Assembly: GCA_001898995.1 (NCBI GenBank)
Contig: MKVZ01000004.1
Span: 307,415-370,568, forward strand
Source: Rhizobiales bacterium 63-22
GTDB lineage: Bacteria; Pseudomonadota; Alphaproteobacteria; Rhizobiales; Rhizobiaceae
Direction of reading: 5' to 3'
Length of the DNA: 63,154 bases
The notes under the pieces are model-generated. The model did not search any database. It had not been told where the DNA came from and saw nothing but the letters and a program-made list of their open reading frames with translations. Shown here piece after piece: positions 46,525-55,359 of this stretch. Position numbers and translations under genes: made by a program. Numbering within the stretch: position 1 is the first letter of the stretch; every line of letters starts with the position of its first letter.

Positions 46525-47706
46525 TTAGTGAACGGGGTTGCAGGAAGGGCTGAGGGCCGCGCCCTTGCTCGTCCGAACGGCGATCAACGCGGTGGCGATG
46601 GCGAGAAGCGGGAACAGCGCGGCCGAGATCGGCACCATGGCAAGGCCCGGTCCTTGGTCGATGACCATACCGCCCGCCCATGCGCCGATGGCATTACCGA
46701 GATTGAAAGCTCCGATGTTGAAGCTTGATGCGAGGCTCTGGCCCGCCCCTTCGGCCTTGGACAGAACCCACATCTGCAAGGGCGCGACGGTGGCGAAGCC
46801 AGCCGCACCGAGCAGGCCGGTGAAGACGATGGCCGCAATCTGGTTGTCGAGGGCAAAGGTCATCAGGCCGAGGATGACGGCAAGCACCGCCAGCGTGCCG
46901 ACGATGGCGCGGATCAGGTTGCGGTCGGCCAGCCTGCCGCCTAACAGATTGCCCGCGACCAGCCCGCCGCCGAAAACCAGCAGGATCGGCGAGACGGCGC
47001 TGTCGTCAAAGCCGCTAATTTCGGTGAGCAGCGGCGCGATATAGGTGAAGACGGCGAAGACACCGGCATAGCCGAGCACGGTGGTCAGCAGGCCGAGCAG
47101 CACGGAGCGTCGGGCAATGGCCCGCAAATCCGCACGCCAGTCGGAGGCTTCGGGCTGCGTCCGGTCCTGCGGCACGAAAGCGGCGAGGATGAACAGGGCG
47201 ACCAGTCCAACCAGTGTCACCGCCCAAAAGGTTGCGCGCCAGCCATAGTGCTGGCCGAGCCATGTGCCGAAGGGCACGCCGAGCACGGTTGCGACCGTCA
47301 AGCCGGTAAACATGATGGCGATGGCCGAGGCGCGCTTATTCTCGGAAACGAGGCCGGTCGCCACTACCGCGCCCACGCCGAAGAACGTGCCGTAGGTCAG
47401 CGCCGTCAGCACCCGCGCGGCCATCAGCCAGCCATAGGTCGGTGCGAGCGCGCAGGCGGCATTGCCGATGACGAAGATGGCCATCAGACCAAGCAGTACA
47501 TGCTTGCGCGGCCAGCGGGCAGTCAGCGCGGTCAGGATTGGTGCGCCGATGGTGACACCGAGCGCATAGCCGGAAATCAATAGGCCGGCGGCGGCGATGG
47601 TGACGCCGAGTTCCCGGCTGACCTCCAGCAAGAGGCCCATGATGACAAATTCGGTGACGCCGATGCCGAAAGCTCCGGCCGTCAGGGCGTAGAGCGCCAG
47701 ACGCAT
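46525..47706 (-). CDS. MFS transporter, DHA1 family
   Basis: A 393-residue exporter with twelve predicted helices: MRLALYALTAGAFGIGVTEFVIMGLLLEVSRELGVTIAAAGLLISGYALGVTIGAP is the AraJ/YdhP/PbuE-type beginning. Probably exports a sugar, purine or drug-like compound. Head of the exporter-reductase operon, divergent from a LysR gene that is likely its regulator. Confidence 0.9.
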   Translation of the reverse strand: MRLALYALTAGAFGIGVTEFVIMGLLLEVSRELGVTIAAAGLLISGYALGVTIGAPILTALTARWPRKHVLLGLMAIFVIGNAACALAPTYGWLMAARVLTALTYGTFFGVGAVVATGLVSENKRASAIAIMFTGLTVATVLGVPFGTWLGQHYGWRATFWAVTLVGLVALFILAAFVPQDRTQPEASDWRADLRAIARRSVLLGLLTTVLGYAGVFAVFTYIAPLLTEISGFDDSAVSPILLVFGGGLVAGNLLGGRLADRNLIRAIVGTLAVLAVILGLMTFALDNQIAAIVFTGLLGAAGFATVAPLQMWVLSKAEGAGQSLASSFNIGAFNLGNAIGAWAGGMVIDQGPGLAMVPISAALFPLLAIATALIAVRTSKGAALSPSCNPVH

Positions 47707-47810
47707 GATGTTTCTCGATCTTCATTCGGAACTACGTTGCGAAAGATAGAGCTTTGATGCAGGATGAAATAGAAGGCACTTAGGAATATCACTTGTGAGA
47801 TGAAGTCATC

Positions 47811-48716
47811 ATGGCGCGACTCGAAGTCAACCGATCCGGCGAGATGGAGATGTTTGTTCGTGTGGTCGAGCTAGGTGGATTCTCGCCCGCCGCGCGCGCT
47901 GCACGCATGACGCCTTCGGCGGTCAGCAAGCTGATCGCCCGGCTGGAAGCGCGCCTCGGCGCGCGATTGCTCAACCGCTCGACCCGCCAGCTCCAGCTCA
48001 CGCCGGAGGGCTGCGCGTTCTATGAGCGCGCGACGCGAGTACTTGCCGATCTGGAGGATGCCGAACGTGCTGCGGGCGTCGGCGAGCAGGCGGTGGGCCG
48101 CGTGCGCGTCAACACCAGCGCCTCCTATTTCAACCATGTCCTCGCACCGGCACTACCGGAGTTTCTTGCCCTGCATTCGGGCGTCACGCTCGACATTGTG
48201 CAAACGGACGCTGTGGTTGACCTTCTCGCGGAGCGCACCGATGTTGCTGTCCGCGCCGGACCGCTGAAAAGCTCCAGTCTCGTCGCCCGCAAGCTCGGTG
48301 AGACGGCACTGACAATTGTTGCCGCTCCGTCCTATCTGGAACGCTGCGGCGAACCGCGCTCTATCGCCGATCTCGAACAGCATAATCGCCTCGGCTTCGG
48401 CTATGCGCGCGCCGTCGATGGCTGGCCGCTTCGGGAGAGCGGGAAAACCATCGTCGTGCCGGCGACGGGTCGAGTGCAGGCGAGCGATGGCGAGGGTCTG
48501 CGCCATCTCGCGCTCGCCGGCGTGGGTCTTGCTCGTCTTGCGGCCTTCACCGTGCGCGAGGACATCGTCGCCGGCCGGCTCGTGCCGGTTCTCGGTAATC
48601 TCGATACCGGCGAGACGGAAGCGTTCCATGCCGTCTATGTCGGCCAAGGCGGACCGCTGCCGTCGCGCGTTAGGGCACTGCTCGACTTCCTTGCGGAGAA
48701 AGGCAAGGTGAGCTGA
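47811..48716 (+). CDS. LysR family transcriptional regulator
   Basis: A 301-residue LysR protein of the CrgA/AaeR-like group: MFVRVVELGGFSPAARAARMTPSAVSKLIARLEARLGARLLNRSTRQLQLTPEG, then VRVNTSASYFNHVLAPALPEFLALH. Divergent from the DHA1-AKR operon with a 104-bp spacer, the classical arrangement of LysR with its target. Confidence 0.9.
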   Translation: MARLEVNRSGEMEMFVRVVELGGFSPAARAARMTPSAVSKLIARLEARLGARLLNRSTRQLQLTPEGCAFYERATRVLADLEDAERAAGVGEQAVGRVRVNTSASYFNHVLAPALPEFLALHSGVTLDIVQTDAVVDLLAERTDVAVRAGPLKSSSLVARKLGETALTIVAAPSYLERCGEPRSIADLEQHNRLGFGYARAVDGWPLRESGKTIVVPATGRVQASDGEGLRHLALAGVGLARLAAFTVREDIVAGRLVPVLGNLDTGETEAFHAVYVGQGGPLPSRVRALLDFLAEKGKVS

Positions 48717-49048
48717 TCTCCCTACTCATCTTGGACGCCCAACGCTCGATCAAAAACCAGCGAAATCGGGCATTCTGCGACAGTGGTGCCGGTTGAAACT
48801 CAGCAAAACCAAAGCTTTGCGTGAAATCGCGGCACACCACCCCTCAAAACTATGGTGCTGGAACCGGCCACCTAACCAGTGTGCAGACAACAACAATTTC
48901 CAGAAGCGGCCCGACATGGTGCCGTCTTCTTTAATCTTGCCCTCCGCCCTTTCTGCCTTTTCTGCCCCTCCTGCCGGAAATCCAGCCGGGCGCAAACCTG
49001 CCCGACCGGATGCCGAAACCAGCGCCGCCGAGCGCGGGAACGCCGCCC
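48717..49048. other. Intergenic region without a clear gene
   Basis: A 330-bp stretch between LysR and the transglycosylase. A short minus-strand frame (SGRFWKLLLSAHWLGGRFQ) looks like debris of a mobile element but has no clear start and no recognised domain. Probably decayed conjugative-element DNA. Confidence 0.35.
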
Positions 49049-49945
49049 TCATGGCGCTCCCCCGTCGCTGGCGCTCGCCACGAAAATGCTGCCGTCCTGC
49101 GGCTCCGCATGGGCGGGGTCGCGCGCCGGAACGGCCGCGCGGCCGTCGCCTGATTGCGCCTCGGACGGCGGCGCGGCGGCAGCCCGCGTGTCGGCCGGAC
49201 GCATGACGAACAGCGGTGCCTCGCGCCAATCTGGCGGCGGTGGCGGTGCCGATGACGGCGCTTCGGTTGCGGTCGCGCCGCCGAGGATCGGCGCGAGCGC
49301 GGCGACATAGGCGCGTGTCTCAGCGGGAAGCGGTCGGCCCGTCGCGCGGTACTCGTCGTAGCGGCCGGGACCGGCGTTGTAGGCCGCAAGCATCGCGCCG
49401 ACATTGCCATAGCGGTCGAACATTTCGCGCAGGTAGGCCGTGCCCGCCATGATGTTGTCGCGCGGGTCGTAAGGATCGCGGCCGAGGCCGTAGCGGACGC
49501 GCAGGCCCGCCCATGTGTCGGGCATCACCTGCATCAATCCCATCGCGCCGGCCGACGAAACCGCACGCACATCGCCCGCGCTCTCGGCGCGTAGCACCGC
49601 GACGATCCAATGCTCCGGTATGCCGAAACGCTGCGATGCCTCGGCGATGTGAGCCGCATAGGGATGGGCGGCGGCCGGGCGCTCGACGGGCGCGGATTGC
49701 GCGACCGCGACGCTCGATCCGGCGCAGACGGAAAGCGCGCCGACCAATATCAGGACGGCATAATGCCATGCAGTCCTGTCTCCGCTTCGACACCAGCCTG
49801 CCAGCGTGCTCGCTGCGGTCAAGGGCAAGGCGCAAGCGCCGGCCGTCCGGTGGCCGAGCGGGACGAAGGGATGAGACGGCTTTTCCGCGAACAAAGGGAT
49901 GACGATCTTGGGCCGGATGGCGGGCCGGACGCGCGCGGCCGTCAT
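49049..49945 (-). CDS. Lytic transglycosylase (VirB1/TrbN-like, conjugation-associated)
   Basis: A 298-residue protein with a long basic N-terminus, a signal anchor (HYAVLILVGALSVCAGSSVAVAQ), and an SLT domain: WIVAVLRAESAGDVRAVSSAGAMGLMQVMPDTWAGL (catalytic Glu in AES), IMAGTAYLREMFDRYGNVGAMLAAYNAGPGRY. A Pro/Ala-rich tail follows. Such genes sit next to DUF736 genes in rhizobial ICEs. It would open peptidoglycan for conjugative transfer. The overlap with the DUF736 stop is 4 bp. Confidence 0.82.
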   Translation of the reverse strand: MTAARVRPAIRPKIVIPLFAEKPSHPFVPLGHRTAGACALPLTAASTLAGWCRSGDRTAWHYAVLILVGALSVCAGSSVAVAQSAPVERPAAAHPYAAHIAEASQRFGIPEHWIVAVLRAESAGDVRAVSSAGAMGLMQVMPDTWAGLRVRYGLGRDPYDPRDNIMAGTAYLREMFDRYGNVGAMLAAYNAGPGRYDEYRATGRPLPAETRAYVAALAPILGGATATEAPSSAPPPPPDWREAPLFVMRPADTRAAAAPPSEAQSGDGRAAVPARDPAHAEPQDGSIFVASASDGGAP

Positions 49946-50157
49946 TCCTCGTCCTCGACTTTCCGGGGGTGCTTCCAACGCAGCGTCCAGACCGATGGAT
50001 CGTCGTTGGACTGGAACAGCTTGGCGCGGATCGGGAACGGGAAGATCGGTCCCTCCAATCGCATCGACACGAACTCGCCAGCGTTCTCGCTGGAGTCTTT
50101 CCATGCGGGTCGCCGTACGCTGTCTCGATGGTGAACAGGTCGCCGCCCATCTCCGCG
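49942..50157 (-). pseudogene. Truncated DUF736 gene
   Basis: In a frame different from the long minus-strand ORFs it reads AWKDSSENAGEFVSMRLEGP then FPFPIRAKLFQSNDDPSVWT, which matches the C-terminal half of DUF736 proteins of rhizobial ICEs (GAGWKRTGEKAGEYVSL... type). A stop at 50,158 closes the frame upstream and there is no start, so the N-terminal half is gone. Confidence 0.65.
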
Positions 50158-50240
50158 TCACGTGCCATCGCCTGCCAATCGACATGGTAACGCAGCGCCT
50201 CAACCTGGTTCTGGGAAGGCAACCGACGCCCGAACAAGAA

Positions 50241-50270
50241 CTTGTATCCCGTGGCTTTACGGGATACAAG
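50241..50270. promoter_or_regulatory. Perfect inverted repeat upstream of the HigA-like gene
   Basis: CTTGTATCCCGT (50,241-50,252) and ACGGGATACAAG (50,259-50,270) are exact complements with a 6-nt spacer. It ends 40 bp before the regulator's ATG. Probably its operator; a terminator is less likely because no T run follows. Confidence 0.65.
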
Positions 50271-50310
50271 CGTTGCATCGAATTCAATCCTTTAGAGGGT
50301 GGCTATCGGA

Positions 50311-50640
50311 ATGGCGGCTGGGTTTAAAGCAAACGTGCCAGAGCATCCCGGTGGTTTCGTTAAAAGCGAAATCGTCGAGACCCGTGGATTGTCGGTGACG
50401 GAGGCAGCGGCAGCGCTCGGTGTGACGCGGCCGGCCTTGTCGAAACTGCTTAACGGTCGCGCGCACCTTTCCCCCGAAATGGCGCTGCGGATCGAAAAAG
50501 CCTTTGGCCTGTCTATGGACCAGCTAATGGGGATGCAGAACAGCTTCGACATTGCCGAAATAAGAAAAAGAGAAGGAGAGATAAAAGTTGTCCCCTTCAG
50601 AAACGAAAATCAGCAGGCGCAACCGAAGCCTGCATATTAA
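50311..50640 (+). CDS. HigA-like XRE family antitoxin/regulator without HigB
   Basis: A 109-residue helix-turn-helix protein with the HigA signature: PGGFVKSEIVETRGLSVTEAAAALGVTRPALSKLLNGRAHLSPEMALRIEKAFGLSMDQLM. A HigB toxin normally precedes it, but none is visible on either side. It stands 83 bp before hsdM on the same strand, so it could act as a controller protein for the modification genes. A GTG at 50,299 is an alternative start. Confidence 0.85.
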   Translation: MAAGFKANVPEHPGGFVKSEIVETRGLSVTEAAAALGVTRPALSKLLNGRAHLSPEMALRIEKAFGLSMDQLMGMQNSFDIAEIRKREGEIKVVPFRNENQQAQPKPAY

Positions 50641-50722
50641 GAATCAGACTTGCGCAGTTGCTGAGCGGCCAATCCTGGCGGTGAGAATTAACTATCTGCG
50701 CAGGTCGATCTGAAAGATCGCC

Positions 50723-52129
50723 ATGTCCATCCCTATTATTTCAAAACGTATCTGGTCACTTTGTCACGTTCTTCGTGATGATGGCATCGTCTTTCACAAG
50801 TTTCTATCAGAGCTAACATATCTTCTGTTCTTGAAGATCGCTGAAGAAACCGGGCGCGAGGATTTGCTGCCAAATGGATGTCGGTGGACAGACCTAACGT
50901 TGCAGCCTGCCGGCGGCATGCTTGGCGGCTATCGAAAGATGCTGACCGTCTTGGGTGAAGATGCCCCGGATCATATCGTACGCGAAATCTTCCGATTCCC
51001 TACCACGGTCTTCAATCACGAGGAGAACCTTCGCAAGGTCGTTGACGGAATTAACGCGATCGACTGGCACGAGGCGAAGAGCGACGGTCTAGGCGCGGTT
51101 TATGAAAGCCTGCTGCAACGGAGCGTGGCGGAAGCGCGATCGGGTGCCGGCCAATATTTCACGCCGCGTCCGCTCGTTGATGCCATGGTGACTGTGCTGC
51201 AACCAGCTCTTGGCGAAACCATTCAAGACCCGGCGGCGGGAACGGCGGGATTCCTGATCTCTACACAGGAATACATTGCTAGCAAATACACTGATGCTCA
51301 ACGCAAGAAGAAGCCGGCACATTACCAGGCGGTCGAGATCGAAGGTGACACGTATCGCTTATGCCTAATGAACATGTTCCTGCACGACATGGAGGGAGAG
51401 TTCATCCACGGTGACGCGCTGACGGACGATGTTGCCACTTTGACGGCACCGGACGTTATAATTGCAAACCCGCCGTTCGGCAGCAGTGCAGGCGGGGCGC
51501 GAGCTCGTCGGAGCGACCTGCCTTTCCCGACTTCCAACAAGCAATTGCTTTTTTTGCAGCACATTTATCTTGCGCTGAAACCCGGCGGTCGGGCTGCGGT
51601 AGTGTTGCCGGACAATGTTCTATTTGAGGATGGTGTGGGTCGGCGTGTGCGCACACATCTGATGGAGACGTGTGACGTGCATACGCTGCTACGCTTGCCT
51701 AGCGGCATCTTCTATGCCGCAGACGTTAAAACGAGCGTATTGTTCTTTTCTCGGCCACATGAAGGCGAGTCCACGACTCAGCGAATTTGGGTCTATGATC
51801 TACGTACGAACATGCAGCGGTTCCGAAAGGGCCGAAATCTCACTAACGAGGTGTTCGCGGATTTCGTCCGAGTTTACGGACCCGATCCTCTGGGGCGCAG
51901 CCCGCGCGATCACGCCGTTGATCCGCGCTTCCGCGAGTATAGCCGGGAGGAAATCGCTAAACGTGATGACAATCTAGATTTACGTTGGCTGACTGAAGGC
52001 CTGAAGGACGATCTGGATGAGAGGGAGCCAGAAGAGATTTTAGCTGCGTTAGTTCAGACGTTGAAATCGGCCCTTGGCGATGTCGAGAACATTGTCGCGG
52101 AAATCGACCAGGTGTCGGATGCAGACTAG
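50723..52129 (+). CDS. hsdM: Type I restriction-modification methyltransferase subunit
   Basis: A 468-residue N6-adenine DNA methyltransferase. The N-terminal HsdM_N region is IWSLCHVLRDDGIVFHKFLSELTYLLFLKIAEETG. SAM motif I lies at DPAAGTAGFL (about 169-178), the GQYFTP segment at 143-148, and the catalytic NPPF at 249-252. C-terminal SGIFYAADVKTSVLFF is typical. It is followed by hsdS, but no HsdR gene is found in the window. Confidence 0.93.
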   Translation: MSIPIISKRIWSLCHVLRDDGIVFHKFLSELTYLLFLKIAEETGREDLLPNGCRWTDLTLQPAGGMLGGYRKMLTVLGEDAPDHIVREIFRFPTTVFNHEENLRKVVDGINAIDWHEAKSDGLGAVYESLLQRSVAEARSGAGQYFTPRPLVDAMVTVLQPALGETIQDPAAGTAGFLISTQEYIASKYTDAQRKKKPAHYQAVEIEGDTYRLCLMNMFLHDMEGEFIHGDALTDDVATLTAPDVIIANPPFGSSAGGARARRSDLPFPTSNKQLLFLQHIYLALKPGGRAAVVLPDNVLFEDGVGRRVRTHLMETCDVHTLLRLPSGIFYAADVKTSVLFFSRPHEGESTTQRIWVYDLRTNMQRFRKGRNLTNEVFADFVRVYGPDPLGRSPRDHAVDPRFREYSREEIAKRDDNLDLRWLTEGLKDDLDEREPEEILAALVQTLKSALGDVENIVAEIDQVSDAD

Positions 52130-52198
52130 AATTATGCCTTCAATTCGCGCGGGCAAACACTTGTACGTCCAGTCCTACCGGATTGACGGGAGCGTCCG

Positions 52199-53734
52199 AT
52201 GATGTCGGCGCCCACCCATTGGACTCGTGCTCCCCTGAAGAACGTCGGCGTGTGGCGCGGCGGAGGTACTCCCTCCAAATCGCACGTTGCCTACTGGTCA
52301 GCAGGTGTCATGCCTTGGGTTTCTCCCAAGGACATGAAGCAGCCGGTGATCGAAACTGCGATAGATATGGTCACCGACCGCGCAATCGCGGAAACAAGTT
52401 TGGAGGTGATCCCGACTGGTTCGATTCTTCTAGTCACGCGTAGCGGCATCCTCGCGCGTACACTTCCTATCGGCCTGACCACGGTTCCAGTCGTCATCAA
52501 TCAGGACTTGAAGGCGCTCACCCCTGTTGCGGATGTAGACGGGGCATTCCTTCAGTACCAGTTGATGTATATGGAACCGGCACTTCTTGCTCACGCGTTG
52601 AAGCCTGGCACGACAGTCGAAAGCCTTCAGTTGGCTGCGTTGCTCAGCTTCGAGGTGGCTTTGCCGTCGCTCGCGGAGCAACAGGCAATCGCTCAGCGGC
52701 TGACCGCGATAAAGCAATCACTCGACTCCGCGCGTAGTCAACTGGAATCGGTGCTGACTATGCTCGACGCCTATAAGCGGGCGGTGCTGATCCGGGCGCT
52801 GTCAGGGGGGTGGGACGAGACGCGCTCCGCACGCGAGGTCACGCTAGGCGAAATTGCCGACATCCAAGGCGGCCTGACGCTAGGGAAGCGATATGGCGGC
52901 GCTACTCTTGTTTCACGACCCTATCTGCGTGTTGCGAACGTTCAGCGGGGATGGCTGGATCTAGAGGATGTAAAAGACGTTTTAGTTTCCCCCGCAGAAG
53001 CCGACAGGTACCAGCTGGCGAACGGCGACGTGCTCATGAATGAGGGTGGCGATCGCGACAAGTTGGGTCGCGGTTGGGTGTGGCGAGATGAAGTTGATCA
53101 ATGCCTGCATCAGAACCATGTATTCCGTATTCGGCTGAATGATCCGACGTTTCCGCCCGAATTTATCTCCCTCTACGCCAATGAGCTGGGGCGCGGCTAC
53201 TTCCTCTCGCAAGCCAAGCAGACGACAAATTTGGCTTCGATCAGCAAGACCAAACTGAGTGGTTTGCCAATCCGTCTACCGAGCGCGGATGACGCTCACG
53301 CGGCGTTGAAATACTACGACGATCAGACGCATTGGACGAATGGAGTTCGTTCTCAGCTTCTCGCCTCGATCGCAGACACAAATGCTGCATGGGCTTCCGC
53401 AATGCGCAAAGCCTTCTCCGGTCGTCTTGTACCTAGCACGTCCGGTGCAGCGCCAAAACTCTTAGGGTCTGAAACACTTGAGCGACCGGTGCGGGGACAA
53501 CGCAAGACGGGCCAGTCAGTCGAGAAAGGGTCTGATGTGAACTCACTCGCCGAAATGTTGAAACAGTGGCCGAAGGACGGGCTGACGTTCGAGGCCCTGC
53601 GCGAGAATATACCAAGCGACTACGAAACCTTGAAGGACGCGATCTTCGAATCGCTCGCAGGGGAAAATCCTGAACTGGAGCAGCGTTACAGCGAGCGCGA
53701 TAAAGCAATGAAGTTCTTTAGGATTGTGGCATGA
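52199..53734 (+). CDS. hsdS: Type I restriction-modification specificity subunit
   Basis: A 511-residue specificity protein with two target-recognition domains (about 5-160 and 215-385), each preceded by a motif of the GGTPSKSHVAYW / GLTLGKRYGG kind, linked by helices rich in basic and hydrophobic residues (SLAEQQAIAQRLTAIKQSL). An additional C-terminal segment (about 440-511) is unusual for HsdS: SLAEMLKQWPKDGLTFEALR. Gap of 69 bp after hsdM. Its end overlaps the ATPase start. Confidence 0.93.
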   Translation: MMSAPTHWTRAPLKNVGVWRGGGTPSKSHVAYWSAGVMPWVSPKDMKQPVIETAIDMVTDRAIAETSLEVIPTGSILLVTRSGILARTLPIGLTTVPVVINQDLKALTPVADVDGAFLQYQLMYMEPALLAHALKPGTTVESLQLAALLSFEVALPSLAEQQAIAQRLTAIKQSLDSARSQLESVLTMLDAYKRAVLIRALSGGWDETRSAREVTLGEIADIQGGLTLGKRYGGATLVSRPYLRVANVQRGWLDLEDVKDVLVSPAEADRYQLANGDVLMNEGGDRDKLGRGWVWRDEVDQCLHQNHVFRIRLNDPTFPPEFISLYANELGRGYFLSQAKQTTNLASISKTKLSGLPIRLPSADDAHAALKYYDDQTHWTNGVRSQLLASIADTNAAWASAMRKAFSGRLVPSTSGAAPKLLGSETLERPVRGQRKTGQSVEKGSDVNSLAEMLKQWPKDGLTFEALRENIPSDYETLKDAIFESLAGENPELEQRYSERDKAMKFFRIVA

Positions 53735-55359
53735 AACTTTTGCGCCTCACTGTGGAGCACGCGACGAGTTGCGGCGGTCTTCTGGACAAGGTCGATGTAG
53801 ATTTCGAAAGCGGAGCTTCGGAAAGTGAACTGGATGAGGCGGTCAAAACGACCCTCTCGCCGCATTGCCTGATCGGCCAGAACGGGTCCGGTAAATCTCA
53901 ACTTCTGCAATTACTCGCCGAGATTTTCCAATCCGCTTGGTGCGCTCACGCGCCTAGAGAGGAGCGGGACGTAGCGGATAAGTCGACCCTATTCTCCCTC
54001 GAATATCTGGTATCCCCTCAGGGCGGGGGCAGCGCCGAGCATGTGAGGCTGCGGCGTCTGAAAAAGGGAGCGCGAATCCTGCCACTCGACATGGCTGTAC
54101 ATCGGGACGGAGAATGGGAGCCGGTGGGCATAGACGATGACAGCTTTGGCGGGAGATTACCGTCCCTGATCGTCGGATATACCTCAGGCGACAACGAAAC
54201 TTTGAGTCTCCCATTCTTTGTGAGTCGGGCTGGCTATGCGAAAAGTGTACGCGAGGCTGCTTTCGAAGGGCCTGAGAAACTGGTCGCCGACAATCGTCTT
54301 CTACTGATCGACTATAGCACTCACTTAGAGGTGTTGGTCGCCAATCTTCTGCTTGGAACGCCTGCCGTTCAGAAAGCGATATTGGAGGATGCGCGCCTCG
54401 ATCACCTCGCTTCTTTTCGTTGCGTGATCCAGCTCAGTCACCTGACCCGTCTAAAGACTAAACGGCGTCGCAGTGAACACCGAAAAGGCGTACAACTGAC
54501 TGACGAACTAGAAGGATATATAACGGCCTTACAGTCTGCCGCGACCTGCTGGTCCTATGATCCAAAGCTAGAGGTCTACGTTTTCGACTTTTTGGTCAAT
54601 GACGCCACGCGCACTGTATTTGCGAAGCACTTCAACAGCCCGATCGCCCTCTACCGCGCATTCCACAAGCTCGCGCTGCTGAACGATCTGGCGATTCCCA
54701 GTAAGGCTCGGGACCGACTGAAGAAGGAAATAGAGACACGCAGATTCGCGTCACGTCTTCCAGAACCGCAAGATGAGGAGAAGATTTTCAGGTTCGAGCA
54801 AGTCCGCTTCTATAGGGGGGACGAGAAGGTCATTACGAAATCACTCGATTATGTCTCCTTGTCGGACGGCGAACATCAGTTGGCCCAAATCCTGGGAATG
54901 TTTGCGATGATCCTGCATGACAATGCACTTTTCATACTCGACGAACCAGAGTCTCACTTCAATCCGCAGTGGCGCGTAAAGTTCGTCAAACGCCTGCTCA
55001 ATCTGCCGGTCGAGGGTCGCGGTGGCCAGGAGGTACTGCTCACCTCACATGCGCCGTTTGTGCCGTCCGATCTTCGACGGGACCAAGTCCACGTCTTTTC
55101 GAAGGATGCTGAAGGCAGAGTGCAGATCGTGCGCCCGCCCGTCGAGACGTATGGTGCGACGTTTGACAGAATTCTTGAACATTGTTTCGGAGTGTCGCCG
55201 CCAATCTCCCAACTCGCCCGTGACGATATTAATGAGTTAATGAAGAATGGCACCATCGAACAGTTGCGTGAAGCGATCGATACCCTTGGCTCATCTTTCG
55301 AGAAAGCCTTTCTCGCCGACAGGCTCCGTCAACTCGAAGAAGCCGGAGCATCCAACTGA
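53731..55359 (+). CDS. Restriction-system-associated AAA/ABC-type ATPase (PtuA-like)
   Basis: A 542-residue SMC/ABC-type ATPase. Walker A is LIGQNGSGKSQLLQLLAEIF (near residue 48), the ABC signature SLSDGEHQLAQILGM, Walker B LFILDEPESHFNP, and the switch histidine LTSHAPFV. Proteins of this architecture have been catalogued as restriction-associated AAA ATPases, and PtuA of the Septu system is similar. ATGA overlap with hsdS shows tight coupling. Role in DNA sensing is inferred. Confidence 0.85.
   Translation: MKLLRLTVEHATSCGGLLDKVDVDFESGASESELDEAVKTTLSPHCLIGQNGSGKSQLLQLLAEIFQSAWCAHAPREERDVADKSTLFSLEYLVSPQGGGSAEHVRLRRLKKGARILPLDMAVHRDGEWEPVGIDDDSFGGRLPSLIVGYTSGDNETLSLPFFVSRAGYAKSVREAAFEGPEKLVADNRLLLIDYSTHLEVLVANLLLGTPAVQKAILEDARLDHLASFRCVIQLSHLTRLKTKRRRSEHRKGVQLTDELEGYITALQSAATCWSYDPKLEVYVFDFLVNDATRTVFAKHFNSPIALYRAFHKLALLNDLAIPSKARDRLKKEIETRRFASRLPEPQDEEKIFRFEQVRFYRGDEKVITKSLDYVSLSDGEHQLAQILGMFAMILHDNALFILDEPESHFNPQWRVKFVKRLLNLPVEGRGGQEVLLTSHAPFVPSDLRRDQVHVFSKDAEGRVQIVRPPVETYGATFDRILEHCFGVSPPISQLARDDINELMKNGTIEQLREAIDTLGSSFEKAFLADRLRQLEEAGASN

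Noticed and set aside
49049..50287. Longer 412-residue version of the lytic transglycosylase
   Set aside because: The extra N-terminus lies over the DUF736 fragment in another frame and is not typical; the ATG at 49,945 has a GAGGA ribosome site and an ATGA overlap.
49899..50310. Search for a HigB toxin upstream of the HigA-like gene
   Set aside because: No frame there has the RelE/HigB core. The region is instead a DUF736 remnant and non-coding DNA.
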